From: Dastarcus helophoroides
Taxonomy: Eukaryota > Arthropoda > Insecta > Coleoptera > Bothrideridae
Assembly: GCA_028583605.1 (NCBI GenBank)
Contig: CM053326.1
Span: 500,412-564,411, forward strand
Direction: 5' to 3'
DNA: 64,000 nt
The notes under the pieces were generated by a model. That model was not told the DNA's origin, ran no database searches, and saw only the letters and a program-made list of their open reading frames with translations. Within the stretch, counting starts at the first letter, position 1; every line of letters starts with the position of its first letter. The translations under genes and the position numbers were made by a program. Below, piece after piece: positions 45,589-57,900 of this stretch.

Positions 45589-45837
45589 CATCTTTTTTTT
45601 TTAAGTTTAATCCACTCGTAAAGGGTAACCCTATTAGGCACTCAAAGCTCTGCGAGTAGGATGCGGAAACAAGGATGGATGGCGATGAATCGCCTTCTTA
45701 AACAAGGATAGATTGTAATTTTTGGGGAAAATTCCTTTCAGTAACAAGTTCCATAACTCGGAAGTTCTTTAGAAAAAAGAGTCTCCGTAGACAGAAGTCC
45801 TCACTGTGTCAAGCTCGACCGCACAGGAATTTGCTAG

Positions 45838-46141
45838 TATGCCTCAAGAATCTTGCTCTTGCGGGGATCAATCCTATTAGTTCTTACGAGCATCTTCCAT
45901 GCCTCAAGAACCTTGCTCTTGGGGAAATCAATCCTATTAGTTCCTACGAGCATCTTCCATGCCTCAAGAATCTTGCTCTTGGGAGAATCAATCCTATTAG
46001 TTCCTACGAGCATCTTCCATGCCTCAAGAATCTTGCTCTTGGGGGAATCAATCCTATTAGTTCCTACGATCATCTTCCATGCCTCAAGAATCTTACTCTT
46101 GGAAAAATCAATTCTATTAGTTTCCTACGAGCATCTTCCAT
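45838..46141 (-). repeat. Five 60-bp tandem repeats in the LINE C-terminus
   Basis: CATGCCTCAAGAATCTTGCTC recurs every 60 bp from 45838, 45898, 45958, 46018 and 46078. On the LINE sense strand the unit corresponds to the YHGRCSEEL-to-ARFLRH part of the jockey-type tail region, so it is an internal 20-codon amplification of LINE coding sequence. Confidence 0.92.
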
Positions 46142-47039
46142 GATTAGCACTTGTGGAAAAGAGACAAGTCATCAACCATACGCCGGTGCTCTAGTGTTTC
46201 GAGAGAATCGGTCAGACTCTCGTCATCAATTAGACGAATCGCTCTTCTTTGAATTGAATCCAAGAGAGCTAAAGTGTGTTTTGAGGCTGAACTCCAACCA
46301 TGAGAATAGTATTGGCTAGTGTTGGCCTAGTTTGAGCTTTGTATAGTGTTAATAGCTGATGAGATGCGAAGTACTTTTTAGCTCTAAAAAGAAAACCTAC
46401 CTCTTAAAGCTTCAGCCAAATCCTTAGTTCTCTTCGACTGAACTCCAAAAATGAGAACAATATTTTAGTGTTGGCCTATCTTGAATTCTGTATAGAGTGA
46501 GCAGCTGATGAGTTGTCAAGTACTTTTTAGCTCTAAAAAGAAAGCCTAGCTTCTGAGAGGCGGATTTGTCAATGGCACGCACATGATCATTCCAAGAAAA
46601 ATTAGTGCTCGCATTCACTCCTAGCATAGATAGATAAGATTTCATCGGAAGGATTTCATCATCCATTAGTATGTTCGTTGCATTATCCCTCGATGTTTTC
46701 TTAGAGAAAACCGCGGATTCAGTTTTTGAGACATTGAAGTCGACCAGATTTAACTTATTCCATTCCAGAATGATTTCGAGATCCTGATCAGTCATCTGTA
46801 TCTGCTGTTCTCTTAGCCGATTTAAAGTAGCGATGGATAACGCTTTGTCGGGTAAAAAAATGACACCAGAATGCTATCACCTACATAACGGTATACCGAA
46901 TTAAAAGTTGAAGCGAAGAGATTGTTTACGTGTAACAGAAACAGAGTAGGAGCCAGAACAGACCCCTGAAACACCCCCGCATTAATCGCAAATTCTTGGT
47001 TGAGACGCCATCAACGACGACTTGAAGAGATCTGATAAG

Positions 47040-49195
47040 ATAAGAGAAAGAAGAGAAGAGAAGAGAAGAGAAGAGAAGAGAAGAGAAGAGAAGAGAAGAG
47101 AAGAGAAGAGAAGAGAAAGAAGAGAAAAGAGAAGAGAAGAGAAAGAGAAGAGAAGAGAAGAGAAGAAAAAGAGAAAGAGAAGAGAAGAGAAGAAGAAGAG
47201 AAAGAAAGAAGAGAAGAGAAGAGAAGAGAAGAAGAGAAGAGAGAGAGAAGAAGAAGAGAAGAGAGAAAGAGAAGAGAAGAGAGAAAGAGAAGAAAGAGAA
47301 GAGAAGAGAAGGAGAAGAAGAAGAGAGAGAAGAAGAAAGAAGAGAAAGAGAGAGAAGAGAAGAAGAGAAGAGAGAAGAGAAGAAAAGAGAAAGAGAAGAG
47401 AAGAAAGAGAAGAGAAGAGAAGAGAGAGAAGAGAGAGAAGAGAAGAGAAGAGAGAAGAGAAGAGAAGAGAAAGAGAGAGAGAAGAGAAGAGAAGAGAAGA
47501 GAAGAGAAGAGAAGAGAAGAGAAAGAAGAGAAGAGAAGAGAAGAGAAGAGAAAGAAGAGAAGAGAAGAGAAGAGAAGAGAAGAGAAGAGAAGAGAAGAGA
47601 AGAGAAGAGAAGAGAAGAGAAGAGAAGAGAAGAGAAGAGAGAAGAGAAGAGAAGAGGAGAAGAGAAGAGAGGAGAAGAGAAGAGGAGAAAGAGAAGAGGA
47701 GAAGAGAAGAGAGAGAGGAGAAGAGAAAGGAGAAGAAAAGATGAGAAGAGAAGATGAGAGGAGAAGAGAGAGAAGAGGAGAGGAGAAAGAGAGAAGAGAA
47801 GAGGAGAAGAAGGAGAAGAGAAGAGGAGAAGGAAGAGAAGAGGAGAAGAGAAGAGAAGAGGAGAAGAGAAGAGGAGAAGAGAAGAGAAGAAAAAGAGAAG
47901 AGAAGAGAAGAGAAGAGAAGAGAAGAGAAGAAGAGGAGAAGAGAAGAGAAGAGAAGAGAAAGAGAAGAGAAGAGAAAGAGAAGAGAAGAGAAGAGAAGAG
48001 AAGAGAAGAGAAGGAAGAGGAGAAGAGAAGAGGAGAAGAGAAGAGAGAGAAGAGAAGAGAGAGAAAGAGAAGAGGAGAAGAGAAGAGGAGAGGAGAAGAG
48101 AAGAGAGAGAAGAGAAGAGAAAGAGAAGAGAAGAGAAGAGAGAGAAGAGAAGAAGAGAAGAGAAGAGAAGAGAAGAGAAGAGAAGAGAAGAGAAGAGGAG
48201 AAGAGAAGAGGAGAAGAGAAGAGGAAGAGAGAAGAGAGAGAAGAGAAGAGAGAGAGAAGAGAAGAGAAGAGAAGAGAAGAGAAGAAGATGAGAAGAGAAG
48301 ATGAGAAGAGAAGAGGAAGAGGAGAAGAGAAGAGGAGAAGAGGAGAAGAGAAGAGGAGAGAAGAGAAGAGGAGAAGAGAAGAGAGGAGGAGAAGAGAAGA
48401 GACAGAGGAGGAAGAGAAGAGAGGTAGAAAAGAGAAGAGAAGAGAAGAGAAGAGAAGAGAAGAGAAGAGAAGAGAAGAGAAGAAGAGAAGAGAAGAGAAG
48501 AAGAGGAGAAGAGAAGAGAAGAGAAGAGAAGAGAAGAGAAGAGAAGAGAAGAGAAGAGAAGAGAAGAGAAGAGAAGAGAGAGAAGAGAAGAGAGAGAAGA
48601 GAAGAGGAAGAAGGAGAAGAGAAGAGGAGAAGAGAAGAGGAGAGAAGAGAAGAGGAGAGGAGAAGAGAAGAGGAGAGGAGAAGAGAAGAGGAGAAGAGAA
48701 GAGAAGAGGAGAAGAGAAGAGAAGAGGAGAAGAGAAGAGAAGAGAAGAGAAGAGAAGAGAAGAGAAGAGAAGAGAAGAGAAGAGAAGAGAAGAGAAGAGA
48801 AGAGAAGAGAAGAGAAGAGAAGAGAAGAAGAAGAGAGGAAGAGAAGAGAAGAGAAGAGAAGAGAAGAGAAGAGAAGAGAAGAGAAGAGGAAGAGAAGAGA
48901 AGAGAAGAGAGAGGAAGAGAAGAGAAGAGAAGAGAAGAGAAGAGAAGAGAAGAGAAGAGAAGAGAAGAGAAGAGAGAGAAGAGAAGAGAAGAGAAGAGAA
49001 GAGCAGAGCAGAGAAGAGAAGAGAAGAGAAGAGTAGAGAAGAGAAGAGAAGAGAAGAGAAGAGAAGAGAAGAGAAAGAGAAGAGAAGAGAAGAGAAAAGA
49101 AGAGAAGAGAAGAGAAGAGAAGAGAAGAGAAGAAGGAAGAGAAGAGAAGAGAAGGAGAAGAGAAGAGGAAGAGAAGAGGAAGAGAAGAGAAAAGA
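47040..49195. repeat. 2.15-kb (AAGAG)n array inside the LINE
   Basis: AAGAG pentamers with GAG, AGG and AAAG interruptions, purine strand on top. In the LINE sense direction it is (TCTTC)n, as in the other copy at 34674-36220. Both arrays are bounded downstream by the same RT codons (ATCTCTTCAAGT.. encoding RSLQV). Confidence 0.97.
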
Positions 49196-49209
49196 GATTG
49201 TTCTTCACC

Positions 49210-49484
49210 CTATTCCAGTATAATCTGGAGATCTCGATAAATTGTCTGTATCTGATGTTCCCTTAGTCCATCTGAAGCAACCATAGATAATGGTTTGTCG
49301 AAGAAACAAAATGACACAAGGTTACTATCATCTGCGTAGCTGCATATAGGATTGGTCGTTGAAGCTTAAGAGATTGTTTATGTGTAACAGATTTAGAGAA
49401 GGAGCAGATCTCTGAGGCACCCCTGCGTTAATCGCAAATGTCTCGGATGAGATGCCATCGACGACGACCTAAAGAGATCTGTCA
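49210..49484 (-). pseudogene. Upstream copy of the LINE RT segment
   Basis: On the minus strand: CTTTAGGTCGTCGTCGATGG, then codons for an INAGVPQ motif and LLHINNL-like and YADD-like remnants, ending near an IILEWNK counterpart. The same segment recurs after the microsatellite at 47035-46760, so the array lies between two copies of one RT stretch. Confidence 0.8.
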
Positions 49485-50349
49485 ACGAGAAAATTGGATA
49501 TCATGAATGGGTGTTTTGTCAAACTAATCAAAAACCCTTTCTAGAATTCAAAGACGTAGAAAATTATATGTACTTAGGCGTACCAATACACAACTGTTGT
49601 AACGAAGGGTTGGAAGTAAATCTGATGATAGAGTATCGATTTGAATCTCAATGCAGATGACGTCGATGCATCTTTTGCTGATCTTTTTAGATTAGTGCGC
49701 TTGAAAATGCCAGTTCTGCTGGCGAAATACGTATCGCGTAATTATTTATTTAATTGCCGATGTGGTAAAGGGGTGAAACCTTCCTTGGACCTGATGATAG
49801 AGAATAGTAATAGGTGCGCGGCTGGGCTAAATAGATTAATAAAGTCAAAAGGGATTTACTACAAAAGTAAAATCGAGCCTGTATAAAACCATACTGAGAC
49901 CCACGATGCTGTATGGTTGTAAGCCATGGACTATGAACAAAAAAAATTATAGAAAACCTGTTGATCTGGGAAAGGAAATATTACGTAGAATTTTTGGAGG
50001 GAAGAATGCAAAGGACATCTGGGAAAAACCTTCAAATAGAGAAATATACGAGATGTCTGGAGCAAAGACCAATTGTTTGGAGAACCGTCCATATCTTAGT
50101 ACGTGTAAGCGAGGCGATTACAATGGGCAATCTGGAAAGGATGGGGAAAGGCAGATTGGTTAAGAACTGCGGTTGGACGATTCCATAAGGTAAAAGAAGG
50201 AAAGGTAGACCAAGAAGACAGTGGCGTGACGTAGTACAGGAGGATCTAAAAGAAAAAAGTATTAGAAATTGGAGAATGGCAGCTGGAGGCAGAGAGTATT
50301 GGGAAAACATTATCAAGCTATGGTCCTCAAAGACCTGTAAACGCTTTTA

Positions 50350-50387
<38 letters not shown>

Positions 50388-50390
50388 CAC
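49485..50390 (+). pseudogene. RTE-like LINE C-terminal part, 3' part of split element
   Basis: FKDVENYMYLGVPI, IENSNRCAAGLNRLIKSKGI, ILRPTMLYGC, RRIFGGKNAKDIWEKPSN, IGNLERMGKGRLVKN-like and GRPRRQWRDVVQEDLKEKS, NWRMAAGGREYW follow the standard order of the RTE C-terminus. The element ends in a (TA)n tail at 50350-50386, as RTE LINEs often end in a short microsatellite. Frameshifts are present. Confidence 0.9.
49634..49790. mobile_element. Truncated relative of the 842-1024 MITE with 12-bp TSD
   Basis: 157 bp similar to 869-1022, with the right terminal sequence GGGTGAAACCTTCCTTGGAC but without the left inverted repeat. CTGATGATAGAG is duplicated at 49622-49633 and 49791-49802, and removing it restores NLMIE-NSNRC in the RTE frame. 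Confidence 0.88.
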
Positions 50391-50472
50391 ATCTGACTTT
50401 TCTGGAATATTATACATCTTTTAAAAGAGGCTTTGAGATTAATGATCTTTCTAATTATCAATTAGGTGCACA
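50391..50472. other. Short unassigned segment between RTE tail and LTR
   Basis: AT-rich, no feature recognised. Confidence 0.3.
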
Positions 50473-50476
50473 TTAC

Positions 50477-50852
50477 TGTACCGCAATGTAAATAGATGGA
50501 ATTGAATTTAGAATTGAATTGTAGAATTTAGTAAATAAAAAAAAAGTTTTTAAAAGGATCTGATAAGGGGAAAGCGGCCGCGATAACGAAACAAACGGCA
50601 GATAAGCGTTCCAGAAATTTCGGCAAACGATAGGCCTTATCTGCCGAAAAGTTCTAGAAGCCGGGAGCCAAAACTATAAAAGGCGGTCAGCTTTCCCTCA
50701 AGGGGTCAGTTAGAGTCAGTGTAATTAGTGAGTTAGTAGAAGTTAATAATAAGTGAGTTAATTGTTCAATTGTGGTGATCCAATTTGAGTTCAATAATAA
50801 AGTGGGTATTATTCGATAAATGTAATCAATTTGAACCGATAAGCCCGTAACA
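50477..50852 (+). mobile_element. Solo LTR, TSD TTAC
   Basis: 376 bp from TGTACCGCAATG to GCCCGTAACA with TTAC at 50473-50476 and 50853-50856. TATA box CTATAAAAGG near 50674 and AATAAAGTGGG near 50796. It is the only plus-strand copy of the family here. Confidence 0.92.
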
Positions 50853-50856
50853 TTAC

Positions 50857-51790
50857 TAAAAAAATGTTACTGTATAAAACGTCTAATTATAAATTTGTAG
50901 CTTCTAACTATTCAGTGTTCTACGAAGCACATATTTAGTGACACCTTTTGCACGATCAAAACTTCAAAGGTTTTCACTTCGTTGAAATCCTACATTTCCT
51001 CTTTGTTTACTACACTGAAGCTACAGCGCCTTCATTATAATTAATACAAGGATGCTTGTTTAGAAAATAAACCAAACAATGTGCTCAATGATTTCCCAAT
51101 TATGTTTAATCAGAGGGATTAAATTGCCAATTTTTTTGTCTGACGAGATTTAGATAAAAATGTTGAAATAAATTTAAAAATAGATGTATGAAATCACTTT
51201 CAAATTAATTACAACACATGTATCAAGTGTGAGTAATAAATCGCAAGGGTCTAGAATATTACGCCCCCGTTCCTGTTCATTTTAGATCAGACTGGTGGGG
51301 ATGTGGGATACGGCAAATCCATCAAGTTGTCCAGGGAAGCGTGTGTCAATTGTTCGTGTACACGTGGCTTGCTTAATCACAACCACCCTTGCATGCTTTT
51401 CCATCAACTAAAGAACCATTATGCGTCATCACAACTGAGATAGGCTATTCACGTGGGATTCAATTTTGATCTCTTGGGAATATAAGGATTATTTTTTATA
51501 TTATTGCAGTTGGACATGTTTACGTATATATGCGTATACGTATAATTTGGCATTAAGATGTATTAGTACTACAGTAACATTACATATTATTGGAAATACT
51601 AGCCCTGCACCCGATGAGATTACATTTTAGAAACCACTAAATTTTTCTCAAACGTCGAATAGTTAATTTTTGGGTAACTTGCTCTGCGCTTACCCTCCTT
51701 TTTACCCTGCGTGTTTTAAATGTTTTTCTTCGGTGGCCGACATTTCTATTTTGATACGTCAAAACCCTTGAATCTGTCAAATTGTGGTTA
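50857..51790. other. Unassigned, mostly single-copy-looking sequence
   Basis: No gene, tandem repeat or element end recognised; composition is less AT-biased around 51260-51480. Confidence 0.35.
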
Positions 51791-51792
51791 AA

Positions 51793-53470
51793 ACGACGTC
51801 ATGTAATATCAACTTTGTTCGCCCTGCAGCAGAATCTCTCAGTTTTCCAGTTTTACCGCCTCATGGCCACACAGACAAGAAATGCGATAAGCAAATGTAA
51901 ATATCGCCGCGCCGTGGCGAGAATATGTCATACAGTGAAAGTGATGAGTTAACGCCATATAACTTCAGTACAAGGTTAACTCTTACATGCAACTTTAAAT
52001 CCAGTGGTGCATACTATTCATTGCCTACCTTTTTTAGGGTTCTAATGCTCAATTTTAGGCCCTTAGAAGATAAATTTTGAAAAATTCTTTCTTAGTGCTC
52101 ACCTACGTTATACGCAACCTTCGTGTGCAATATTTCATCCTTGTAGAGCCGCCCGTTCAGGCTGTGCGTCTTTTATCAGTCAGTGTTAGAGTTTTATTAA
52201 ATAGGTTTGTTTAGGTTTGGGCAAAATAAATGTATAATGTAGGTACATTAGGGTCGTGTTTGAATTTTTATGCTCCCAGGAGCTTAAACTTTTTCAAATT
52301 AATTGAAAATTTGGTCATTGTTGTTAATTGTTCATTCTGCAACAGAATTAAACCTCTATTTTAACCGCCAAATAGTTACACAGATAAGAAATGCGATAGG
52401 CAAAATAAATACCACCGCGCCGTGGCAAGAATATGTCATACAGTCACAGTGATGGGTTAACGCCATATAGTTTCGGTACATGGTTAACTCTTACATGTAA
52501 CTTTAAATCCAGTAGGGTGTTTTATTCATTGCCTACCTTTCTTAGGGTTCTAATGCCCATTTTTAGATCCTTAGAAGATAAATTTTGAAAAATTCTTCCT
52601 TAGTGGTCACCTACGTTATACGCAACCTTCGTGTGCAATATTTCATTCTTGTAGAGCCAAACGTTTAGGCTATGCGTCGTCTATCAGTTCATTCTACAGC
52701 AGAATAAAGACTCTTAGTTTTACCGCCATATGGCCACACATGTAACAAATGCGATAAGCAAAATAAATACTGCCGCGCCGTGGCGAGAATGTCATACAAT
52801 CAAAGTGATGAGTAAACGCCATATAACTTCGATACATGGTTAACTCTTACATGCAACTTTAAATTCAGTGGTGTGTATTATTCATTGCCTACCTTTTTTA
52901 GGGTTCTAATGCCCATTTTTAGGTCCTTAGAAGATGAATTTTAAAAAATTCTTTCTTAGTGCTCACCTACGTTATGCACAACCTTCGTGTGCAAAATTTC
53001 ATTCTTGTAGATCTACCCGTTTAGGCTGTGCGTCGTCTGTCAGTCAGCGTTGTTAGAGTTTTATTAAATAAGTTTGGTGAGATTTGGGGAAAATAAATGT
53101 GTAATGTAAGTACATTAGGGTTGTGTTTTAAGTTTTATGCTCCCAGGAGCTTCAACTTTTTCAAATTGTTTGAAAATTTGGTCATTGTTGTTCATTGTTC
53201 ATTCTGCAACAAAATAAAACCCTTAGTTTAACCACCAAATAGTTACATAGATAAGAAATGCGATAAGCAAAATAAATACCGCCGCGCCGTGGCGAGAATA
53301 TGTCACACAGTCTGAGTGATGAGTTAACTGCCATATACCTTCGGTGCATGGTTTACTCTTACATGCAACTTTAAATCCAGTGGGGTGTATTATTCATTGC
53401 CTACCTTTTTTAGGGTTCTAATGTCCATTTTTAGGTCCTTAGAAGATGAATTTTGAAAAATTCATTTTTA
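51793..53470 (+). repeat. Tandem array of the CGCCGCGCCGTGG repeat with alternating unit lengths
   Basis: The CCGCGCCGTGG marker is at 51906, 52414, 52772 and 53281, spacings 508, 358 and 509 bp. The short unit lacks the ~150-bp segment from GTTTTATTAAATAGG through GGTCATTGTTGTT. Each unit carries GCCACA, ATGCGATAAGCAAA, GTTAACTCTTACATG and CCTTCGTGTGCAA. No frame is conserved. A single unit is at 8925-9400 and a partial inverted one at 12140-12375. Confidence 0.92.
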
Positions 53471-54099
53471 GTGTTTTCAAAAAGTCAAAATTTTGAAATA
53501 AGTCGAGATGTTGATAAAATCAAATATTTCAAAAAAGTCGATATTTTTGAGTCAAAATTTCTGAAATGGAAAATTTCAAGAAAGTTGAATTAGTTCAAAA
53601 TAATGTTAAAAAAATGTTAAAACATTAAGAAAAGTGAAAGAATTAAAAGTTTTTTCAAAACTTTCACCTAAAATTTCAAATAATAATAATAATAAAACAA
53701 ATTGAAATTTCCAAAAAGGTTACGATTTTTAAAAAGTAAAGACAGTTAAAAGGCAGCATTTTTAAAAATAAGTCAAAGTTTTAAAAAAGTCCAAATTTTT
53801 CAAAAAAAAAAATATAAAACTTAAAAAACCATAATTTAAAAAAAAAGTTTAAGTTCAAAAGAAAGAAAAATTACGAAATACAAATTTTGGGAAAGGTCGA
53901 TTTAAAAAAAAATAAAATGTCAAAATAATGGTTTTTTTAAAAATTTAAATGTCAAAAAAATGAATCTTTTAAAAATATTGAAATTCTCAAAAAAATATTA
54001 CGAAAAACTAAATATTCAGAAAGAAAAAGTTGAAATTTTGGGAAAAGGTCGATGTTTTCAAAAATCTAATTGTCAAAAAGGTCGACTTTTTAAAAAGTA
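53471..54099. repeat. Degenerate AT-rich repeat block, plus polarity
   Basis: Starts abruptly inside the last unit of the tandem array and consists of GTCGAAATTTT-type words. Confidence 0.55.
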
Positions 54100-54176
54100 A
54101 AGTACAGTACAGTACAGTATAAGATTTGTATTTCAACTTTTGAAGATAACCAAGGACCAGTTCGTTCCACCATAAT
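54100..54176 (+). mobile_element. Tail of a hammerhead-type fold-back element
   Basis: AAGATTTGTATTTCAAC, then AAGATAACCAAGGACCAG and TTCGTTCCACC; core and arms absent. Preceded by four ACAGT units. Confidence 0.65.
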
Positions 54177-54971
54177 TGAATGAATTATGATTCAAAAAAG
54201 TTAGCATTTATTATGATTGAAAAGGAGTCAGTTGTTAATCATTATTTAGAATGTTGATCCAAATTTTGACTATATGTTCGCATTATTAAGCTTATATTAT
54301 GGTACGAATATAATAATAATATTAGGTTTGTATACATATTTATTTCAAGAAATGCTGAAGGTACGATGATAATGTATTAAATTTTAATATATTTTGCATG
54401 AGTTTGTGTGTTATATTTATCAAAGAGAAAATTTCCTGGCGAGCTACGTGATGTCAAACATTTAAGGAGCTATCTCCTCCAGAGAGAAGTTGATGGACGG
54501 TTGAGGGCGACGGTGGATTAGATGAAACGGTTTGTTTAATTCTGTTTGGGAATTTTATAGAGCGATCGAGGTAGATAAAATCGTTCTTATTCTAATACCT
54601 CGAAACTTGGAAACGCGTTCGTTTCCAAGCAGCGGAAAATAGCTAACCACTGGTGCGCTGAATTACTGTAAAATTAGTAAATTTACAAAAGGTTAGTTGG
54701 CACTGTTTTAAAAATATTACGCCAATAATGCGAAGTTGTAGGTTTCAATCAGAATCAAAAATTTAAACACTCAAAGCCCTAAAATACGAAAACGTTGTAT
54801 GCGAAGCTGCGAAGGATGGGATAAATGCAAACCTAAATGATAGAATGCTCCTAAATTATAGAATAATATAGGGTTTATGCGTTTGTGACATGACATGATT
54901 TTTTTTAAATATGTGTCAGGTATTCCTGCCACTTGTGAACTTTACCAAATTTATGTATCTTATGCAGGGCT
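54177..54971. other. Unassigned sequence with a 10-bp perfect hairpin
   Basis: CTTGGAAACG (54606-54615), loop CGTT, CGTTTCCAAG (54620-54629) form a perfect stem in otherwise ordinary sequence. No gene seen. Confidence 0.4.
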
Positions 54972-57900
54972 GACCAGGACAGTGGCGGCTGGTGACCTTT
55001 TGACAGAGAGTGCGCAGATGCAAAAACAGGGCTTCGAACCGGAACTGAACCAAAAACCGGAAACCGAAAAAAACCGTTATTTTTGTAGGAACGAAAACCG
55101 GAACAGAACCGGAAAATAATAAGGGTTTATTTCGTTGAATTTGTATGTTCTTAAAATAATTTTTACTTTACTCTAAAGTTTGGAATTTTTTAAAAAGTTT
55201 CCTTTTCAAAATTTTACACAAATTCACACAATTTTCATCTCAAAATTATGTGTTTACTTTAAAGAACATTTTTCTGAAAGTTCAATTAGGAACTTACAAT
55301 TTCCACTCTTTCTAAGAAAATGTTGATTTTATTCTCAAAATTTCAGACCAAATTAAATTTTAAGTTGTATACCTTGAATACTCTTTTTTTCGAAATTTTT
55401 GGCTGTTTTAAAATTTGGACCCTTTTCTCAAAATATTTCTTTTCTTTTTCTAAAATTTCAGGTTTAAAATACAAATTTTATGTGCTATGGTAAATATGGA
55501 CTCAAGCAGTAAAGTCTTTTTCGTTGAAGCCCAGTTTCCTGGCAATTTTATTTGCAAATTTGAATTTTTCCGAAAATTCCAACTTCAAACTTTGTTTTTT
55601 TCCCTCAAACTTGGATTTTCCCTCTTATAATATAATACCCCGGTTTTTTGAAGTTATTAATAAAAATTTCGAATTGTCTTGAATTTTTTCCTTCACATTT
55701 CACTTTAATTTGAAAATGCCAATTTTTTTCTCGATATTTCAAATTCTAATGATTTTTTACTATGTCGTCTTTTTAAAACTTCCCAAAATCTCAAAATTTG
55801 TGATTAAATCTTGCTATTTTTAATTTTTCCAAGAAATTGGGAATTTCAGTCAAAATTTCAAGAGAAAAATACAACATTTATATTCCAATTTAAAGCAGGG
55901 ATCTTGAAATTGAAGTCGAAATTTTAAGGGTAAACTTGAAACGATGACATGTTAGAAAATGTCTAATTTAAACTTTCAATTTTTATCTGGTTTTGTTTAC
56001 GCTATATTTTACTTTGCTGCGATTTTTTTAGATTGTTTTGAATTTAGGCAGCTTTAAAATCGAAATTTAGTTAAATCTTGAATTCCTTTTGTAGAATTCG
56101 TTCAAAATTTAAAAATTGGTAATTTGGAAAATTAGATTCTTCACCAAAATTAAAAAAATTCTGGAACAGGCGAATTTTTAAAAAATGTTAAAGTTATCAC
56201 AAAAACTCGAACTTTTGAAAAAAAATGAAGATTTTGAAAAAACTTCAAATTTTGGATGAGCTATATTTAATTTCGAAAAGAGTTCCAATTTTGATGATAA
56301 AAGGTAATACTTTTCAAAAAAGATTAAAATCCTGAAAAAATTGAAATATTTCAAAAATGTGTAATTTTGAAAAAAGTGAAAATTTTCGGGAAAAAGTCGA
56401 AATTATCAAAAAAAAGTGAAAATTTCGAAAAAGAGTAAAAATTTTAAGCTAAAGTCGAAATTTTCAAAAAAAAGGTAAATGTTTTGAAAAAAAATGTTTC
56501 AACATTATCATATTATAAAAAATCCAAAATTTTAAAAAAGGGGGAAATTTTCCAAAAAAAAAATCAAATTCTGAAAAAGTAATAGCTTCGAGAAAAAGTC
56601 GAAATTTCGATGATAAAGGTCGAAGTTTTCAAAATAAGTCTAAATTTGGAAAAGGTTTGAAAATATTAAGAATGTCGGAATTTTGAGAATACATTTAATT
56701 TTTCAAGAAACAAAAATTAAAGGAAAATCTAATGTTTCAAATAAAAATTCAGTTTGCTACATAAAAGCCGAAACTTCGAGAAAAAGTCGACATTTTTAAA
56801 AAACTCTCAGTTTTCAAAAAAGATCAAAGCTTTGAGAAATTGTCAAAAGTTTGACCAAGGTCAAAAATTAAAAAAAAAACAGGGTAGAAGTTGTTAAAAG
56901 TCAGTTTTTTAACATTATTAAATTTACAGAAAAAATCTAAATTTAAAAAAAAATAACAATTTGGAGAAAAGATCGAAATTATGTGTAAAGATTTTCAAAA
57001 AATTCAGAGTTTGGAAAATAAATTAAAATCTTAGAGAAAGGTCAAACTGAAAAAGTCTGGCGATTAATAAAATAAATAAACATTTGAAAAAAGTGGAAGC
57101 TGAAAAAAAGAACACTTGAATTTGAAAATTTTTAAAATATAAATACGAAATGCTTTAAGGAAATCGAAAAATGTTTAAGAATTTTCAATAAAAATCGAAG
57201 GCAGACTTTTTAAAAAGTAATCATTTTTAGAAAGTCAGTATCTTGCGAAAAAGTGAAAATTGAAAAAAGTTGAATAAAAAAAACAAACATTCGAGAGAGT
57301 CGATATTTGCAAAAAGTTAAAACTTTGAAAAAATTCAAATTTTTAAAAAGAATTGAAATGTTTTGAAAAAATCGAATTTAAAATTAGTTATATTTGCAAA
57401 AAAAGTTGAAATTTCGAGTCTGACCTTTCTGATATTTACAAAAATAAGGTCAGACAACTTCGAGATCAATTCCAAATATTCAAAAAAATTTGTAATTTTC
57501 AAAAAAATAAAATTTTTAACAAGAACGTAAGTTATAACAGTAAAATGTTCAAAAAAAGCAAAACCAACCAAATAAGACAGAATTTTCGAGGAATTTGGAA
57601 TATTCAAAAAATCAAAATTTTGAAAAAAGTCGAAATTTTCGAAATCAAGTTAAAATTTTGAAAATTTGGAAGTCGAACGAGAAAAGATCGACTTTGTGAA
57701 AAAGTGGGTTTTTATTGTCGAAATTTTCGAAATAAGTCAAAATTTTCAATAAAAATTGAATTCTTTAGAAAAGTTGAAACTTTCAAAAAGTAACCAAAGG
57801 ATCCTTTCTCTTTTTTCACTTAGGCGAATGCGGGTATCAGCTAATTTTTTTTATAAAGTTGGCGGTTTTTTTGAAGTTTGAACTCAAAATGAACCCAGAA

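Larger units (their letters stand above)
45589..49484 (-). mobile_element. Jockey-like LINE inserted in the RTE element
   Basis: Starts (3' end) with an A-tail read as a poly-T run at 45592-45601. ACGAGAAA is found at 45581-45588 and 49485-49492 as target-site duplication. Coding order on the minus strand: 49480-49210 RT domains (INAGVPQ-type, decayed active site), the (TCTTC)n array, 47035-46420 a second run of the RT domains (VDGVSTKN, INLGGLFWL-type frames, NVSKTESAVFSKKTS, LGVNASTNFSWNDHVRAIDK, KKYLTTHQLLTLYRIQDRP), 46420-46145 with LLDSIQRRAIRLIDD-like sequence, then the 60-bp tandem and the C-terminus. It is 5' truncated and full of stops. Confidence 0.9.

Noticed and set aside
45831..46319. 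162-codon plus frame with CLKNLALGGINPISSYEHLP repeats
   Set aside because: It is antisense to the LINE C-terminus; the 60-bp period (20 codons) keeps all frames open.
46926..49266. 760-codon minus frame and several long plus frames
   Set aside because: Same artefact in the (AAGAG)n array; only the ends are real LINE remnants.
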